Shown piece by piece: positions 1-12,396 of a stretch of DNA of 64,000 bases. Position numbers and translations under genes: made by a program. The notes under the pieces were generated by a model. It was not told the DNA's origin. It worked only from the letters and a program-made list of their open reading frames with translations, and ran no database searches. Origin of the DNA: Flavobacterium sp. SH_e (lineage in GTDB: Bacteria > Bacteroidota > Bacteroidia > Flavobacteriales > Flavobacteriaceae); assembly GCF_025717045.1 (NCBI RefSeq), contig NZ_JAOVZN010000003.1:248001-312000 (forward strand), written 5' to 3'. The stretch's first letter is position 1; every line of letters starts with the position of its first letter.

Positions 1-853
1 GCCAGCCGTGACGTGGTGCAATCATTCTTTCGTGAAATCTAAAATTGATTCCATCATCACTCACTAGAACAATAAGACGTTGTGCCTGAAAATCTCTTCC
101 TTTGGTTTCAATTACAATTGATTTGCAGGTAAAAGGCTGTGCAAATTCGTATTGAATCCATCCTGAATCGGCAAACTTGAAGTTTTCGTCCTTTTTAGGA
201 TCTGCCAAAAACGAGGCATCGGTGTTGTTGGATGTCGTTACTTTTGGCAATTGCATTTGCGAAGTGATTTGATATTCTTTTATCGGAATCGCAAAAGTGG
301 CAATATCTTTATAATAGTCTTTGTAATGTGCTGGAACTGGCAGTTTTGAAGTAACTTTTTTTCCGCCTAAAATTTCAGTCGTTGACCAAACTACTTTCTG
401 CATTGACATTTCTGGCGTAATCCACGGCCCGCCTGCAACTGCAAATCCGTCTGCTCCATGAAAAGCCAGTTTTAATCCTAAACGATCCGCTTCTTTAAAA
501 GCCCAATGAATCATATCCCAAAACTCTGAACTCAACTGTAAAACCGGCGGATCAATCAATGGCGGATTGGCTGGGCCTTTAATCGTCATTAAATAAGCGC
601 CCGCAATTCCTGCTTGTTTCATTGCTTCTAAATCGGCTGTAATTCCGACTTTAGAATACGCCGATTTCATCCAATACCAATACACCCAAGGTCTTGAGGA
701 TTCTAATGTTGGCTGAAAAGTAATTTCTTTTTTATGGACTTCTTGTGCAGAGACGATGCTTGCTGAGAGAAGAAAAAAGATAATAGTCGAAAGTTGGAAA
801 GTCCAAAGTCGAAAGTCTTTTTTGAAAAGAAAAATGTGGTTACGGTTAGACAT
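1..853 (-). CDS. GH106-type alpha-L-rhamnosidase, N-terminal part (runs off window)
   Basis: I translated this reading frame by hand from an ATG at 853; it stays open for 284 codons to the window edge, so only the N-terminus is present. A signal peptide ends near VSAQE. The mature start has the aromatic stretch RPWVYWYWM followed by a segment reading GITADLEAMKQAGIAGAYL, which is the hallmark N-terminal layout of GH106 rhamnosidases (first strand of the catalytic barrel). A region around residues 235-280 looks like a discoidin-like sugar-binding insert. GH106 enzymes remove alpha-L-rhamnose from rhamnogalacturonans or ulvan. It is the last minus-strand gene before the edge and is separated from the GH2 gene by two hairpin repeats. 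The family call is from memory of motifs; the catalytic glutamates lie outside the window. Confidence 0.8.
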   Translation of the reverse strand, partial: MSNRNHIFLFKKDFRLWTFQLSTIIFFLLSASIVSAQEVHKKEITFQPTLESSRPWVYWYWMKSAYSKVGITADLEAMKQAGIAGAYLMTIKGPANPPLIDPPVLQLSSEFWDMIHWAFKEADRLGLKLAFHGADGFAVAGGPWITPEMSMQKVVWSTTEILGGKKVTSKLPVPAHYKDYYKDIATFAIPIKEYQITSQMQLPKVTTSNNTDASFLADPKKDENFKFADSGWIQYEFAQPFTCKSIVIETKGRDFQAQRLIVLVSDDGINFRFHERMIAPRHGW

Positions 854-876
854 TATTGTTATTGTTTTCTGTTCGT

Positions 877-908
877 AAACCCGACAGGTTTCAAAACCTG
901 TCGGGTTT
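877..908. repeat. Perfect hairpin with ACAGGTTT/AAACCTGT core
   Basis: Two 15-base arms (877-891 and 894-908) are exact reverse complements with a 2-base loop. The core ACAGGTTT/AAACCTGT recurs in the hairpin at 1065-1091. It lies 24 bases upstream of the GH106 start, so it is not that gene's terminator; it may be a dispersed element. Confidence 0.8.
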
Positions 909-924
909 GTATTGTCGTTTTTTT

Positions 925-1024
925 TGTCATTCCGACGAAGGAGGAATCTTCGTAAGATGCTCTATAAAGATTGGCTTTTCTTTGCGGAGTTACTCGTGGG
1001 TATTCCTCCTTCGTCGGAATGACA
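925..1024. repeat. Family A inverted repeat, copy 1
   Basis: The arms 925-947 and 1002-1024 are exact reverse complements (23 bases, beginning TGTCATTCCGACGAAGGAGG). They resemble the arms at 4451-4553 and 7580-7684, but this copy carries a different central sequence. It is a roughly 100-base dispersed intergenic element. Confidence 0.8.
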
Positions 1025-1064
1025 AACTGTACTTAAAATATACTTTATCTATAAATACAAAATA

Positions 1065-1091
1065 CCTAACAGGTTTTGGAAACCTGTTAGG
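1065..1091 (-). terminator. Hairpin just downstream of the GH2 gene
   Basis: The arms CCTAACAGGTTT (1065-1076) and AAACCTGTTAGG (1080-1091) are exact reverse complements with a 3-base loop. The hairpin lies 12 bases after the GH2 stop on the minus strand. There is no clear T-run, so termination is inferred; it may equally be an mRNA 3' end stabiliser or a repeat related to 877-908. Confidence 0.5.
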
Positions 1092-1103
1092 ATAAATCGT
1101 AAT

Positions 1104-4553
<3,450 letters not shown>

Positions 4554-4581
4554 CTAGGTCTTAATACTTAATTCTCTATAC

Positions 4582-5709
4582 TTAATTCTTCTTTGCCTTC
4601 TTCTCTGGCGGAGCCACAAAATTCAATTTGCTTTTTCCTAAATCTTTCGAAGTTGCAATTGCAATTCCTCTTTGTTCAGCTTTGTTAACCGCGCAGTAAA
4701 AATGATACACAACGCCATCATGTTTTACCACAAATGATTTATGGGCAAACAAATCATCGTAAGGTTCAGAAGATTTAACTAAATCATCACCTTTCCAGTC
4801 GGTCCAGTTTACTAAATCATTTGAAACGGCAAAACGGTTAAATGCACCTTGATTCCAACCCGTCCAAAAAGCTCCGAAATAAAACATCACCCAAGTGTCA
4901 TTAATACGCTGAATATAAGCATCTCCAGAAATTCCTTTATGATGGTTGATTAATGGTTTATCGCCATAACGCTTCCAGGTTTTCATGTCGTTTGAAACTG
5001 CCATTGCGATACGTTCTGCGCCTTTTGCAGGATTTAAACTATCGCCACGGGCATTGTAATACATGATAAAATTGTGTCCGGTCAATTTATCTTTATCGCG
5101 AATCACACTATTTTTGTACATCGTACTATTATCCCACCATTTGGCGTCTTTATCTTTTGGCGTTAAAACCGGGTTCTCTAATCTTTGAAATTCATGCGGT
5201 TTTGTGGGAGCTTCTTTGGTATACGCCATTCCGATTGATAAAACACCTGCTTCGTAACCTTTGCTGTCTCCGCCAAAATAACTCATCCAGTATTTGTCAT
5301 CGTATTTTTCCCATTCGTAGCTTCCGCCCCAAGTCAGATCTTGCAACGAAATATATCCTGCTTTTTGATTGACATCCCAATGTTTTTCATTTTCTGAGAA
5401 AGACATTACTTTTCCCAAATATTTCCAGTCTAGAAGATTATCGCTTTCTGCTAACCAAGTTTCGTAACCTCTTCCGTCATAAATTAAATAGGTCATATAC
5501 CATTTTCCGTCTTTTCTAAACACACTCGGACAATCCATTTTGTATGAGTTGTCTGTTGGAACCATCACCAAACCGTATTTATAAGGCGTTTTGATTTCTT
5601 CATAAATCTCCTGCATTACGCTGTCGGTAATTTCTCTTTTCTTGTATTTGGTTGCACAGCTGGTTATTGCAAGTGCTGAAATGGTTAGGATTAGGTATTT
5701 AATTTTCAT
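4582..5709 (-). CDS. Lipoprotein glycosidase, five-bladed propeller (GH43/GH117-like)
   Basis: The N-terminus has a lipoprotein signal with lipobox ITSC (Cys18), so it is probably membrane-anchored. The rest (about 40-360) shows blade-like repeats of a beta-propeller hydrolase: MDCPSVFRKDGKWYMTY near residues 58-74 with Asp59 in the position of the GH43 catalytic base, then repeated AVSNDMKTWKRYG and FAVSNDLVNWTDW strands. These features place it in the GH32/43/62/117/130 propeller superfamily; I cannot fix the family or the substrate. It lies between the GH2 gene and another propeller protein on the same strand, separated by repeats, which suggests a role trimming side chains of the same polysaccharide. 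The C-terminus is lysine-rich (EKKAKKN). Confidence 0.75.
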   Translation of the reverse strand: MKIKYLILTISALAITSCATKYKKREITDSVMQEIYEEIKTPYKYGLVMVPTDNSYKMDCPSVFRKDGKWYMTYLIYDGRGYETWLAESDNLLDWKYLGKVMSFSENEKHWDVNQKAGYISLQDLTWGGSYEWEKYDDKYWMSYFGGDSKGYEAGVLSIGMAYTKEAPTKPHEFQRLENPVLTPKDKDAKWWDNSTMYKNSVIRDKDKLTGHNFIMYYNARGDSLNPAKGAERIAMAVSNDMKTWKRYGDKPLINHHKGISGDAYIQRINDTWVMFYFGAFWTGWNQGAFNRFAVSNDLVNWTDWKGDDLVKSSEPYDDLFAHKSFVVKHDGVVYHFYCAVNKAEQRGIAIATSKDLGKSKLNFVAPPEKKAKKN

Positions 5710-5730
5710 TTTACTTTGTATATGTTTTGG

Positions 5731-5880
5731 TACGCGGATGACGCGGATTTACTTCGTAAAGACACGGATTGTTACGGATTTTTTTTTCTTTTAATTCACT
5801 TCAAAACTGATTCTAATTTTCAAATTGAAAATCTGTGTAAATCAGCGTTTTTACGAAGTAAATCCGTTTAATCTGCGTTC
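5731..5880. repeat. Family B inverted repeat, copy 1
   Basis: The left arm TACGCGGATGACGCGGATTT and following bases pairs imperfectly with the right arm ending AATCTGCGTTC. Both arms carry the exact complement pair TTTACTTCGTAAA / TTTACGAAGTAAA. The right arm abuts the stop codon of the next minus-strand gene. A related copy is at 10062-10250. Confidence 0.75.
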
Positions 5881-7556
5881 TATTTTCTCAATTCTTTTAG
5901 ACGAGACTCCATCACATCTCTGTTCAGTTTTACTTTTACCATTCCTGTTGGATGAAATCTTCTCTTTAGATCAATTGCATTGTATACTATTGTATAAACA
6001 TCATTTCCTTCTGGTATTAGACAAAGCGGAGTTCTCATAATATCCCACCATTTATCGACTTTAGTTTCTATTGGTAAATAATGTGCTTCTCCCCAATTAA
6101 TGCCATCTGCAGATAACGAATACGCAATCATATTTGGTAAATGATGACCCCAGCCGTCTGGACCGCCGTCGAAAATTGCAATGTACATTCCGTTTGGTAA
6201 CTGACTTACGATTGGATTTTCAACAAAAAGTGGATGCATTGTTTTAATGGGCTCCAAACCTTTATTCATTCTCAACCAAGGCCCTTCTAAACTTTTAGAT
6301 TCTGCTAAAGCCACAAACCAGCCTTTTCCTGATTTCTTAGGATAATGTGCCCATGAATTAAATGGATACGCACCGCTGTAAAATCCAAAATATTTATCTC
6401 CTACTTGATAAGGAAAAAATGAAGCAACCCCTTGACGACCTTCCCATGGCTGAGAATCTAGCCCAGGTTCCATAATGATTCCCATATCTTTATAAGGCCC
6501 ACCGATTCCATTGATTCCATCAACCGTCGATTCACAACGCCAAATTCTTCCAAAGGAATGATTTGGTTCTATTTCTTTGCTAACAGTATACGCCAAATAA
6601 TAGCCGTACCATTTATTAGCTTTTTCATTAAAAACAGGCATATACGACCAAATTGCAGCACGACGATCATTCATTGGGTTATCATCTTCTGTAACGGCAT
6701 AAACACCACTCGCTTGGTAGATTGTAGATTCTCTTTTCCAATGAATGGCATCTTTACTTGTCCAATGTCCGATTTTCGTTTTTACACGATCATAATAGTA
6801 GTCAACTCCTTTTTCTCCTGCTCTTTCCGTTGGAAACATATGATAAGTATCGCCGACTTTTACCACACGTCCACCTTCAAAACCTCCCTGAATTCCTTCT
6901 GTTCCAGACATTCCTTCATCAATAACGGGTTTGTTTTCTCCGCCGATAATTTCGAAAAGTGGTTTTTCATCTGAGAATCCTTCGACAATAAAGGTTGGAT
7001 TCCAAAGTTTTCCGTCTGGAAATGCTGCATTTCTTGATTCTAATTTTTCAGAAGCTTTTACAACTCCTAAAAAGGCAAATAATCCTTTTCCAAAATTTAT
7101 AGTTTGTGTTCCTTTTGGAAATGAAACTGCATAAATATTTATAGAAGGCAAACCTGTAATTGTACCTCCGTTTTCTAAAACTAATTTTGCATTTTGAAGT
7201 TTATCAGCTTGAAGATATTCTGAATTATTTTCCTGAAAAATACCAACCAAAATAGTTACAGGTTCTTTAAATTTCAATTGTAAAGATGCATTAGTTCCGT
7301 TTTTATATTTATCTAAAGGAAGTTCAATTCCTGTCAAGCCTTCTAATTCCGGAGCTAAACGAACTATATTGTGTTTGCTTCCCGAAAATACATGAGCATA
7401 TTGTGTTGTTTTGAACGTTTTGTATTTTGATTTTACAATTTCAAATGAGGCTGGTTTCCATGCTGTTGTTTGTGCTGTAGCTTGGATGCAGACAGTCAAT
7501 AACATTAGGAAAGCAGTTTTTAATTTGATGTTGTACTTTTTATTTTTTGAAAACAT
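5880..7556 (-). CDS. Secreted beta-propeller glycosidase-like protein
   Basis: The open frame begins at 7586 (568 codons), but its first ATG is in a dispersed repeat; the ATG at 7556 (MFSKNKKYN), directly before the signal peptide that ends CIQATAQT, is the more likely start. Residues 45-190 look like an all-beta N-terminal domain. The remainder has propeller-type strands such as KVGDTYHMFPTERAG, IGHWTSKDAIHWKRE and WFVALAESKSLEGPWLRM, as in the GH43/GH117 clan. I do not recognise a characterised family, and no substrate can be assigned. It is part of the minus-strand glycosidase run next to the GH78 rhamnosidase. Confidence 0.65.
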   Translation of the reverse strand: MFSKNKKYNIKLKTAFLMLLTVCIQATAQTTAWKPASFEIVKSKYKTFKTTQYAHVFSGSKHNIVRLAPELEGLTGIELPLDKYKNGTNASLQLKFKEPVTILVGIFQENNSEYLQADKLQNAKLVLENGGTITGLPSINIYAVSFPKGTQTINFGKGLFAFLGVVKASEKLESRNAAFPDGKLWNPTFIVEGFSDEKPLFEIIGGENKPVIDEGMSGTEGIQGGFEGGRVVKVGDTYHMFPTERAGEKGVDYYYDRVKTKIGHWTSKDAIHWKRESTIYQASGVYAVTEDDNPMNDRRAAIWSYMPVFNEKANKWYGYYLAYTVSKEIEPNHSFGRIWRCESTVDGINGIGGPYKDMGIIMEPGLDSQPWEGRQGVASFFPYQVGDKYFGFYSGAYPFNSWAHYPKKSGKGWFVALAESKSLEGPWLRMNKGLEPIKTMHPLFVENPIVSQLPNGMYIAIFDGGPDGWGHHLPNMIAYSLSADGINWGEAHYLPIETKVDKWWDIMRTPLCLIPEGNDVYTIVYNAIDLKRRFHPTGMVKVKLNRDVMESRLKELRK

Positions 7557-7579
7557 TGTTTTTTTATTTTTTGCTTTTT

Positions 7580-7684
7580 TTGTCATTTCGACCGAAGGGA
7601 GAAATCACACTGGGAATTCCTCAACAGTAGTCGACAATCTTTGTGGTTACTAGTGTGATTCCTCCTTTCAGTCGGAATGACAAA
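7580..7684. repeat. Family A inverted repeat, copy 3
   Basis: The left arm begins TTGTCATTTCGACCGAAGGG and the right arm ends TCAGTCGGAATGACAAA. The middle contains GACAATCTTTGTGGTTAC as in copy 2. It lies between the GH78 stop and the next gene's true start and contributes the spurious ATG at 7586. Short ATAACTCATAACCCATAACT repeats follow at about 7694. Confidence 0.8.
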
Positions 7685-7711
7685 CTGTACTCATAACTCA
7701 TAACCCATAAC

Positions 7712-9898
7712 TCACAAAGCCTTATAACTCACTTTATACTCCACATTAGGTTTTACAATCAATTGATATTTATTTTTAGCTAATTCTGTAATTGTTCCAG
7801 AGTTTGTTTTCGGCTTACTGGCACTTTCAAAAATCAATTTTCCTTCACCGTCGCCTGCTTTTACTTTGATTTCTTTGGTACTGCAATACACTTTAACTTC
7901 TCCGTTTGGTGTTGGAACTTTTCCTTCCATCCATTTTAAACCTCCAAGATTTGGTTTAATTTCATATTCTGAATAACCTGGAGCAGTTGGTTTTACACCT
8001 AAATAATATTTTCCTAGTAAATAAATCGGACTTGCACCCCAAGCGTGGCAAAGGCTTTTCCCGTAAGGACGACCGTACATCGTTAAGTGTTCTGTTCCTT
8101 TTTTGTTCGGATTGTATTCTTCCCAGAAAGAGGTTGCGCCTTCATTCAGCATTCCGCCCCAATAATCTTTCATTTCTTTTAAAACATAATTCTGCTCGCC
8201 CATCGCGCATAAAGCTTCTAACTCATAAAAACGCATATATGGTGTTGTGATTTGAAGAACATCTTTATTGAGCAACACTTTATTTTTTACACTTTGTTTT
8301 TGTTCTTCATTAAAATAATTAAAGAAAATACCGAACATATTTGCATATCTGGTTACGATGTTTTGCATTTTGCCATCGATACGCTGGTGTTTCATCACGT
8401 TTTCTTTTTTATCCCAAAAGACATCAAATAATTTGGTTTTTAAATCAGTTCCTAATTTTTGATATTGTTTTTGATCTTCAGTTTTGCCAGCAATTTCAGC
8501 ACTTACGGCCATCGCCTCAAGACTTCTTGCTAAAAGCATTTGCTCAAAACTCACCTCGCCTGTTTTTGGCAATCCGTCAGCCCAGTCAATAAAAACCCAG
8601 TCGCCTTCTAATGGTTCGAGGAATCCGTTTTTGTTTCTTCTTTCTAAACAGAAATCCATGAGCGATTTCATTCTTGGATAAAAAGTTTTAATGAATTTTG
8701 TGTCCCCTGTATGCAAGTAATAATCATAAACTCCAACAAACCAATACAGCGAATAATCCATAATAATGTTTACGTGAGCTGTTACAGGATCTTTTCCGCG
8801 AAGTGCCAATAGCGTTCTTTCTACAGAAGCCGAATCAAAGAATAAATAATAATTCATTAAATAACTTTGATAAGCATCACCAGACCAAACCCAACGGTCG
8901 CGTTTAATTCCGTCTATGAAAAATTCACGAGAAGTTAAATGCATCGTATAAGCCGATACATCCCAAATTTTATTCAATTGTTCGTCTGAGGATTTGAATG
9001 CACCACGATAGTCCAGTGGCAGATATTCATAAAGCATCGAAATCGAATCGTATTTTACCCCTGCATCTGCTTGTACCTGAACATAACGGAAAGCTTTTGA
9101 ACCGTCATGCGTATAAGTTTCAGATTGTTTTCCGTCAAAAGATAAATGGTCTAAAGTTTCGCATTTGGCAGAATCCAAAGCTTCTTCACGAGATTCTCCA
9201 TAATAAAGTGCTAGTTTCCCTTTTCCTTTTAAACCATGAATTTTAATATAACCAAAAGTTTCTTTACCAAAATCTACTAATTGACCATTTCCTATTTTTT
9301 CAGTTTTCTTAGCACTCAAAGGTCTGGTTGTTAATTTAAACTCTGAAGGTTTACTTTCTGGCGAATTAAAATTCCAAGAACCAACTGGAACCCACGGCGT
9401 ACCCGATTGTTGTGCTTTTCCGGTTTCATCGATCCAAAGTTTATCTTCGTTGGTTACTTTCCATGAAGCATCAGATTTAACGTATTTTCCATTAATATAA
9501 ATTGCTGGCAATACTTCCTGATTGTAAACTTTAAAGGAAATTTTATGTTTTCCCGCAGGAATTGCAATAGATTTTGGCTGTCCGTAAATCTGAACGCCGT
9601 CTAAAAGCAATTGAAAAGGTCCTTCTGAATAAATTTTCACTTCGTCTGGCTGTGGAATATCTACTTCTGTTTGAAAAGTAACCAAAGCATACGGACTGTA
9701 ATACTGCCAAAGCGGAGGAAATACAGCTTCGCGTTCTGTACGTCTTACCTGCATTTTATTGCTTAACCAAACTTCGAAATCTCCTGGATACCAGATCCAT
9801 GTCGCTTCTTTTGGGTTTTCTTGTGCTAATGATAGCGAATAGCAAAAAAAAGCAATAAAAAAAACGAAAATCTTAAAAATGGAAAAGCGGTTTAGCAT
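7712..9898 (-). CDS. GH78 alpha-L-rhamnosidase, secreted
   Basis: This is an inverting alpha-L-rhamnosidase expected to release L-rhamnose from rhamnogalacturonan, glycosides or related polymers. The signal peptide is residues 1-25 (ending SLSLAQ). Beta-sandwich domains occupy about 30-295, and the (alpha/alpha)6 catalytic barrel runs from about 300 to 640. The catalytic-acid region is FIDGIKRDRWVWSGD (residues 327-341), matching the GH78 D..xRDRxxWxGD pattern, and the likely base is in SFWEEY near residue 590. A C-terminal beta domain follows (about 650-728). The length of 728 is in the normal GH78 range. It is the first gene of the minus-strand glycosidase run; an 18-base palindrome lies 125 bases upstream of its start. 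Confidence 0.9.
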   Translation of the reverse strand: MLNRFSIFKIFVFFIAFFCYSLSLAQENPKEATWIWYPGDFEVWLSNKMQVRRTEREAVFPPLWQYYSPYALVTFQTEVDIPQPDEVKIYSEGPFQLLLDGVQIYGQPKSIAIPAGKHKISFKVYNQEVLPAIYINGKYVKSDASWKVTNEDKLWIDETGKAQQSGTPWVPVGSWNFNSPESKPSEFKLTTRPLSAKKTEKIGNGQLVDFGKETFGYIKIHGLKGKGKLALYYGESREEALDSAKCETLDHLSFDGKQSETYTHDGSKAFRYVQVQADAGVKYDSISMLYEYLPLDYRGAFKSSDEQLNKIWDVSAYTMHLTSREFFIDGIKRDRWVWSGDAYQSYLMNYYLFFDSASVERTLLALRGKDPVTAHVNIIMDYSLYWFVGVYDYYLHTGDTKFIKTFYPRMKSLMDFCLERRNKNGFLEPLEGDWVFIDWADGLPKTGEVSFEQMLLARSLEAMAVSAEIAGKTEDQKQYQKLGTDLKTKLFDVFWDKKENVMKHQRIDGKMQNIVTRYANMFGIFFNYFNEEQKQSVKNKVLLNKDVLQITTPYMRFYELEALCAMGEQNYVLKEMKDYWGGMLNEGATSFWEEYNPNKKGTEHLTMYGRPYGKSLCHAWGASPIYLLGKYYLGVKPTAPGYSEYEIKPNLGGLKWMEGKVPTPNGEVKVYCSTKEIKVKAGDGEGKLIFESASKPKTNSGTITELAKNKYQLIVKPNVEYKVSYKAL

Positions 9899-10022
9899 AG
9901 TCAGTGTATTTTGGGACTAAAGTTAAGTGTTCTCATCACATTTCACACCCTGCACTATCCTGCTATTTCATAAAAAACAATGCTTTTTATAATTTTTTAA
10001 GGGAAAAATTACGGCTTATCAC

Positions 10023-10040
10023 TTTTTTAGTACTAAAAAA
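10023..10040. promoter_or_regulatory. Perfect 18-base palindrome upstream of GH78
   Basis: TTTTTTAGTACTAAAAAA is self-complementary throughout. It lies 125 bases upstream of the GH78 start. It could be an operator or part of the AT-rich promoter; no second copy was noticed. Confidence 0.4.
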
Positions 10041-10061
10041 AATGATGTTACAATTTTTATG

Positions 10062-10250
10062 GGACACGGATAAGGCAGATTCGCTATCGCGAAGACGCAG
10101 ATGAAAGCGGATTTTAATTATTTAACCCTTTTTTGTCATTTCGACTGTAAGGAGAAATCACAAAGATGTGTTATTATGGATAACTAAAAGAAAAAATCCG
10201 TCTAAATCCGCGTCTTTACGAAGTAAATCCGTCTCATCCGCGTTCAATTT
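10062..10250. repeat. Family B inverted repeat, copy 2, with nested family A half
   Basis: The left arm (from GACACGGATAAGGCAGATTC) and right arm (ending CGTCTCATCCGCGTTC) pair imperfectly, and the right arm again carries TTTACGAAGTAAATCCG as at 5731-5880. Between the arms, 10134-10160 reads TTGTCATTTCGACTGTAAGG then AGAAATC, a single family A arm with no partner. Confidence 0.7.
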
Positions 10251-10261
10251 ACACTCAAAAA

Positions 10262-11080
10262 CTAAGCAATCATTCTATCAGATTCATTTTCATCTTCCAA
10301 AATATAATTAGAAGGCGTTTTTCCCAAATGTTTTTTGAACATATAAATAAAAGCACTAGTGTTTTCGTAGCCTAAATTAAAAGCGATTTCTTTTATGGAT
10401 TGTTTTTCACCCAAACGTTTTATGGCTTCAAGTAATTTTAAACGAGTTCGCCAGTCGCTGAAATTCATTCCCAATTCTTTGATGAATAAACGTGATAAAG
10501 TTCTACTACTCATAAACGAAAGCTCTGCGTAATAATCAATGGTGTTTTTGCTGGCAATATCCTCCATTATTAGTTCGACTACTTTTTGCAGTCTTTCGTG
10601 ATTGGTTGTAGGCAGAAAAGTGGCGCTTGGTTCTATTAAAGCCAATTCGTCCAGAAAAACCGATATGATTCTATGTTGTGGAGGCGTTAAATTCCCATCT
10701 ACTCCAAAAGAGATAATTTTGAAAACCAATTGCTTTAAAAACATCGGAATATCAAATGAAAAACTTTTCTCTGGCAATCCCGACATTGCTGATGGATCGA
10801 TAAAAACGCTGTAGTAATTAACGTCTTTCTGAAAAGTAACCTGATGCTCCACTCCACCCGGAAGCCACAATCCCTGCAGCGGATTCACAACCCAGATATG
10901 ATTGCCCACTACAACGTTCATTACGCCACGAGTTGCATAAATCAATTGTCCTCTTGGGTGCGAGTGCGAAATGCACATTTCGTTGGTTACCATTTCGGTA
11001 TAACCAATAACAGGAATCGATGGATCTTCTCTGTATCCATGCTCCTGCGCCATTCTATATGTCCGAATCTGGTTATTCAT
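10262..11080 (-). CDS. AraC-family transcriptional regulator
   Basis: An N-terminal cupin-like sensor (about residues 35-100, with SHSHPRGQLIYATRGVM) is followed by a C-terminal double helix-turn-helix of AraC/XylS type (about 165-262). The second HTH reads SIKEIAFNLGYENTSAFIYM, ending in the usual FKKHLGKTPSNY signature. It probably acts in the cytoplasm as a ligand- or oxidant-responsive activator. It is divergent from an Fsr-type MFS exporter with 101 bases between the two starts, an arrangement common for this regulator/exporter pair, so it probably controls that gene and itself. The ligand is unknown. Confidence 0.9.
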   Translation of the reverse strand: MNNQIRTYRMAQEHGYREDPSIPVIGYTEMVTNEMCISHSHPRGQLIYATRGVMNVVVGNHIWVVNPLQGLWLPGGVEHQVTFQKDVNYYSVFIDPSAMSGLPEKSFSFDIPMFLKQLVFKIISFGVDGNLTPPQHRIISVFLDELALIEPSATFLPTTNHERLQKVVELIMEDIASKNTIDYYAELSFMSSRTLSRLFIKELGMNFSDWRTRLKLLEAIKRLGEKQSIKEIAFNLGYENTSAFIYMFKKHLGKTPSNYILEDENESDRMIA

Positions 11081-11181
11081 TGTCCAAATATAGCAATTTT
11101 GACATTGTTATTTGTTTCAATTTTGTAAAAAATAATACAGCTGTTGTTTTTAAACCTAAATTAAGAATCAAAAAATAACCC

Positions 11182-12396
11182 ATGAACACTATTAAAGCAA
11201 ATCCTGACATAGTTAAAAAAACTACGTATTCGATACTTTTTATTATCAGTTTTTCTCATTTAGTCAATGACCTTTTACAGGCCGTAGTGCCGTCAATTTA
11301 TCCGCTGTTGAAAGAAAACTTTAACTTAAGTTTCTCTCAAATCGGAATCATCACGTTTACCTACCAAATCGTAGCTTCTATCCTTCAGCCTTTTGTGGGA
11401 ATGTATACGGATAAAAATTCTAAACCGTATTCGCTGATTATTGGAATGTGTTTTACAATGGTCGGACTTTTTATGGTTTCTATTGCTTCTAACTTTATTT
11501 ACCTATTACTATCGGTAAGTTTAATTGGAATCGGATCTTCGATTTTCCATCCTGAATCTTCTCGTGTGGCGCATTTGGCTTCGGGCGGAAAAAGAGGTTT
11601 GGCGCAATCTATTTTTCAATTGGGCGGAAATGCCGGAAGTGCCATTGGTCCTTTGTTAGCTGCGTTTATTGTAATTCCGCATGGACAAAGTTATGTGGCT
11701 TGGTTCTGTATTATTGCTTTGGTTGGCGTTTTTGCTTTGTACAAAATTGCGATTTGGTACACCGAACATTTGTCTGAAAGAAACGCGAATAAATCGGCTC
11801 ATAAAATTGAAACGCATCATTTATCAAAAAACCGTGTAATTGCTTCTCTTGTAATTCTATTGGTTTTGATTTTCTCTAAATACTTCTACATGAGCAGTAT
11901 TACGAGTTATTATACTTTCTTTTTGATTGATAAATTCCATATTTCGATTCAGCAGTCACAAGTCTATTTATTCTTGTTTTCTGGAGCTGTTGCAGCAGGA
12001 ACTTTAATTGGAGGTCCAATTGGTGACCGTTTCGGACGCAAATATGTAATCTGGGTTTCTATTTTAGGCGTTGCTCCGTTTACGTTAATGCTTCCTTATG
12101 TTTCTCTTTTTTGGGTTGGAACTTTATCTGTAATCATCGGATTGATTCTTTCTTCTGCTTTTTCTGCAATCTTAGTTTACGCAACTGAATTAATGCCTGG
12201 AAAAGTCGGACTTGTAGCGGGTCTTTTCTTCGGATTTGCTTTCGGAATGGGCGGATTGGGTTCTGCTGTTTTAGGAAAAATTGCCGATGCTACGAGTATT
12301 GAATATGTATTTAAGATTTGTGCGTTTCTGCCTTTGATTGGAGTTATTACGGGGTTCTTGCCTAATATTGAAGGGAGAAAAAAGGCTGAGAAATAA
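11182..12396 (+). CDS. MFS transporter, fosmidomycin-resistance (Fsr) type
   Basis: This 404-residue inner-membrane protein has about twelve hydrophobic helices. The first helices read FSHLVNDLLQAVVPSIYPLL and LSFSQIGIITFTYQ, the characteristic N-terminal segment of the Fsr drug-efflux group, and the MFS loop motif appears as GDRFGRK in the second half. It is expected to export small molecules by proton antiport. It is divergent from the AraC-type regulator and followed by a terminator hairpin at 12466. The true substrate cannot be read from the sequence. Confidence 0.85.
   Translation: MNTIKANPDIVKKTTYSILFIISFSHLVNDLLQAVVPSIYPLLKENFNLSFSQIGIITFTYQIVASILQPFVGMYTDKNSKPYSLIIGMCFTMVGLFMVSIASNFIYLLLSVSLIGIGSSIFHPESSRVAHLASGGKRGLAQSIFQLGGNAGSAIGPLLAAFIVIPHGQSYVAWFCIIALVGVFALYKIAIWYTEHLSERNANKSAHKIETHHLSKNRVIASLVILLVLIFSKYFYMSSITSYYTFFLIDKFHISIQQSQVYLFLFSGAVAAGTLIGGPIGDRFGRKYVIWVSILGVAPFTLMLPYVSLFWVGTLSVIIGLILSSAFSAILVYATELMPGKVGLVAGLFFGFAFGMGGLGSAVLGKIADATSIEYVFKICAFLPLIGVITGFLPNIEGRKKAEK

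Larger units (their letters stand above)
9899..10261. other. Intergenic region with palindrome and nested repeats
   Basis: There is no gene here. From left to right the region holds the leader of the minus-strand GH78 gene, a perfect 18-base palindrome (10023-10040), a family B inverted repeat (10062-10250), and within it a half copy of family A (10134-10160). Confidence 0.7.

Noticed and set aside
6558..6974. A 138-codon plus-strand open frame inside the propeller gene
   Set aside because: It lies antisense within a longer gene that has a signal peptide and fold signatures; its own translation has no recognisable domain. The same holds for the other long antisense frames.
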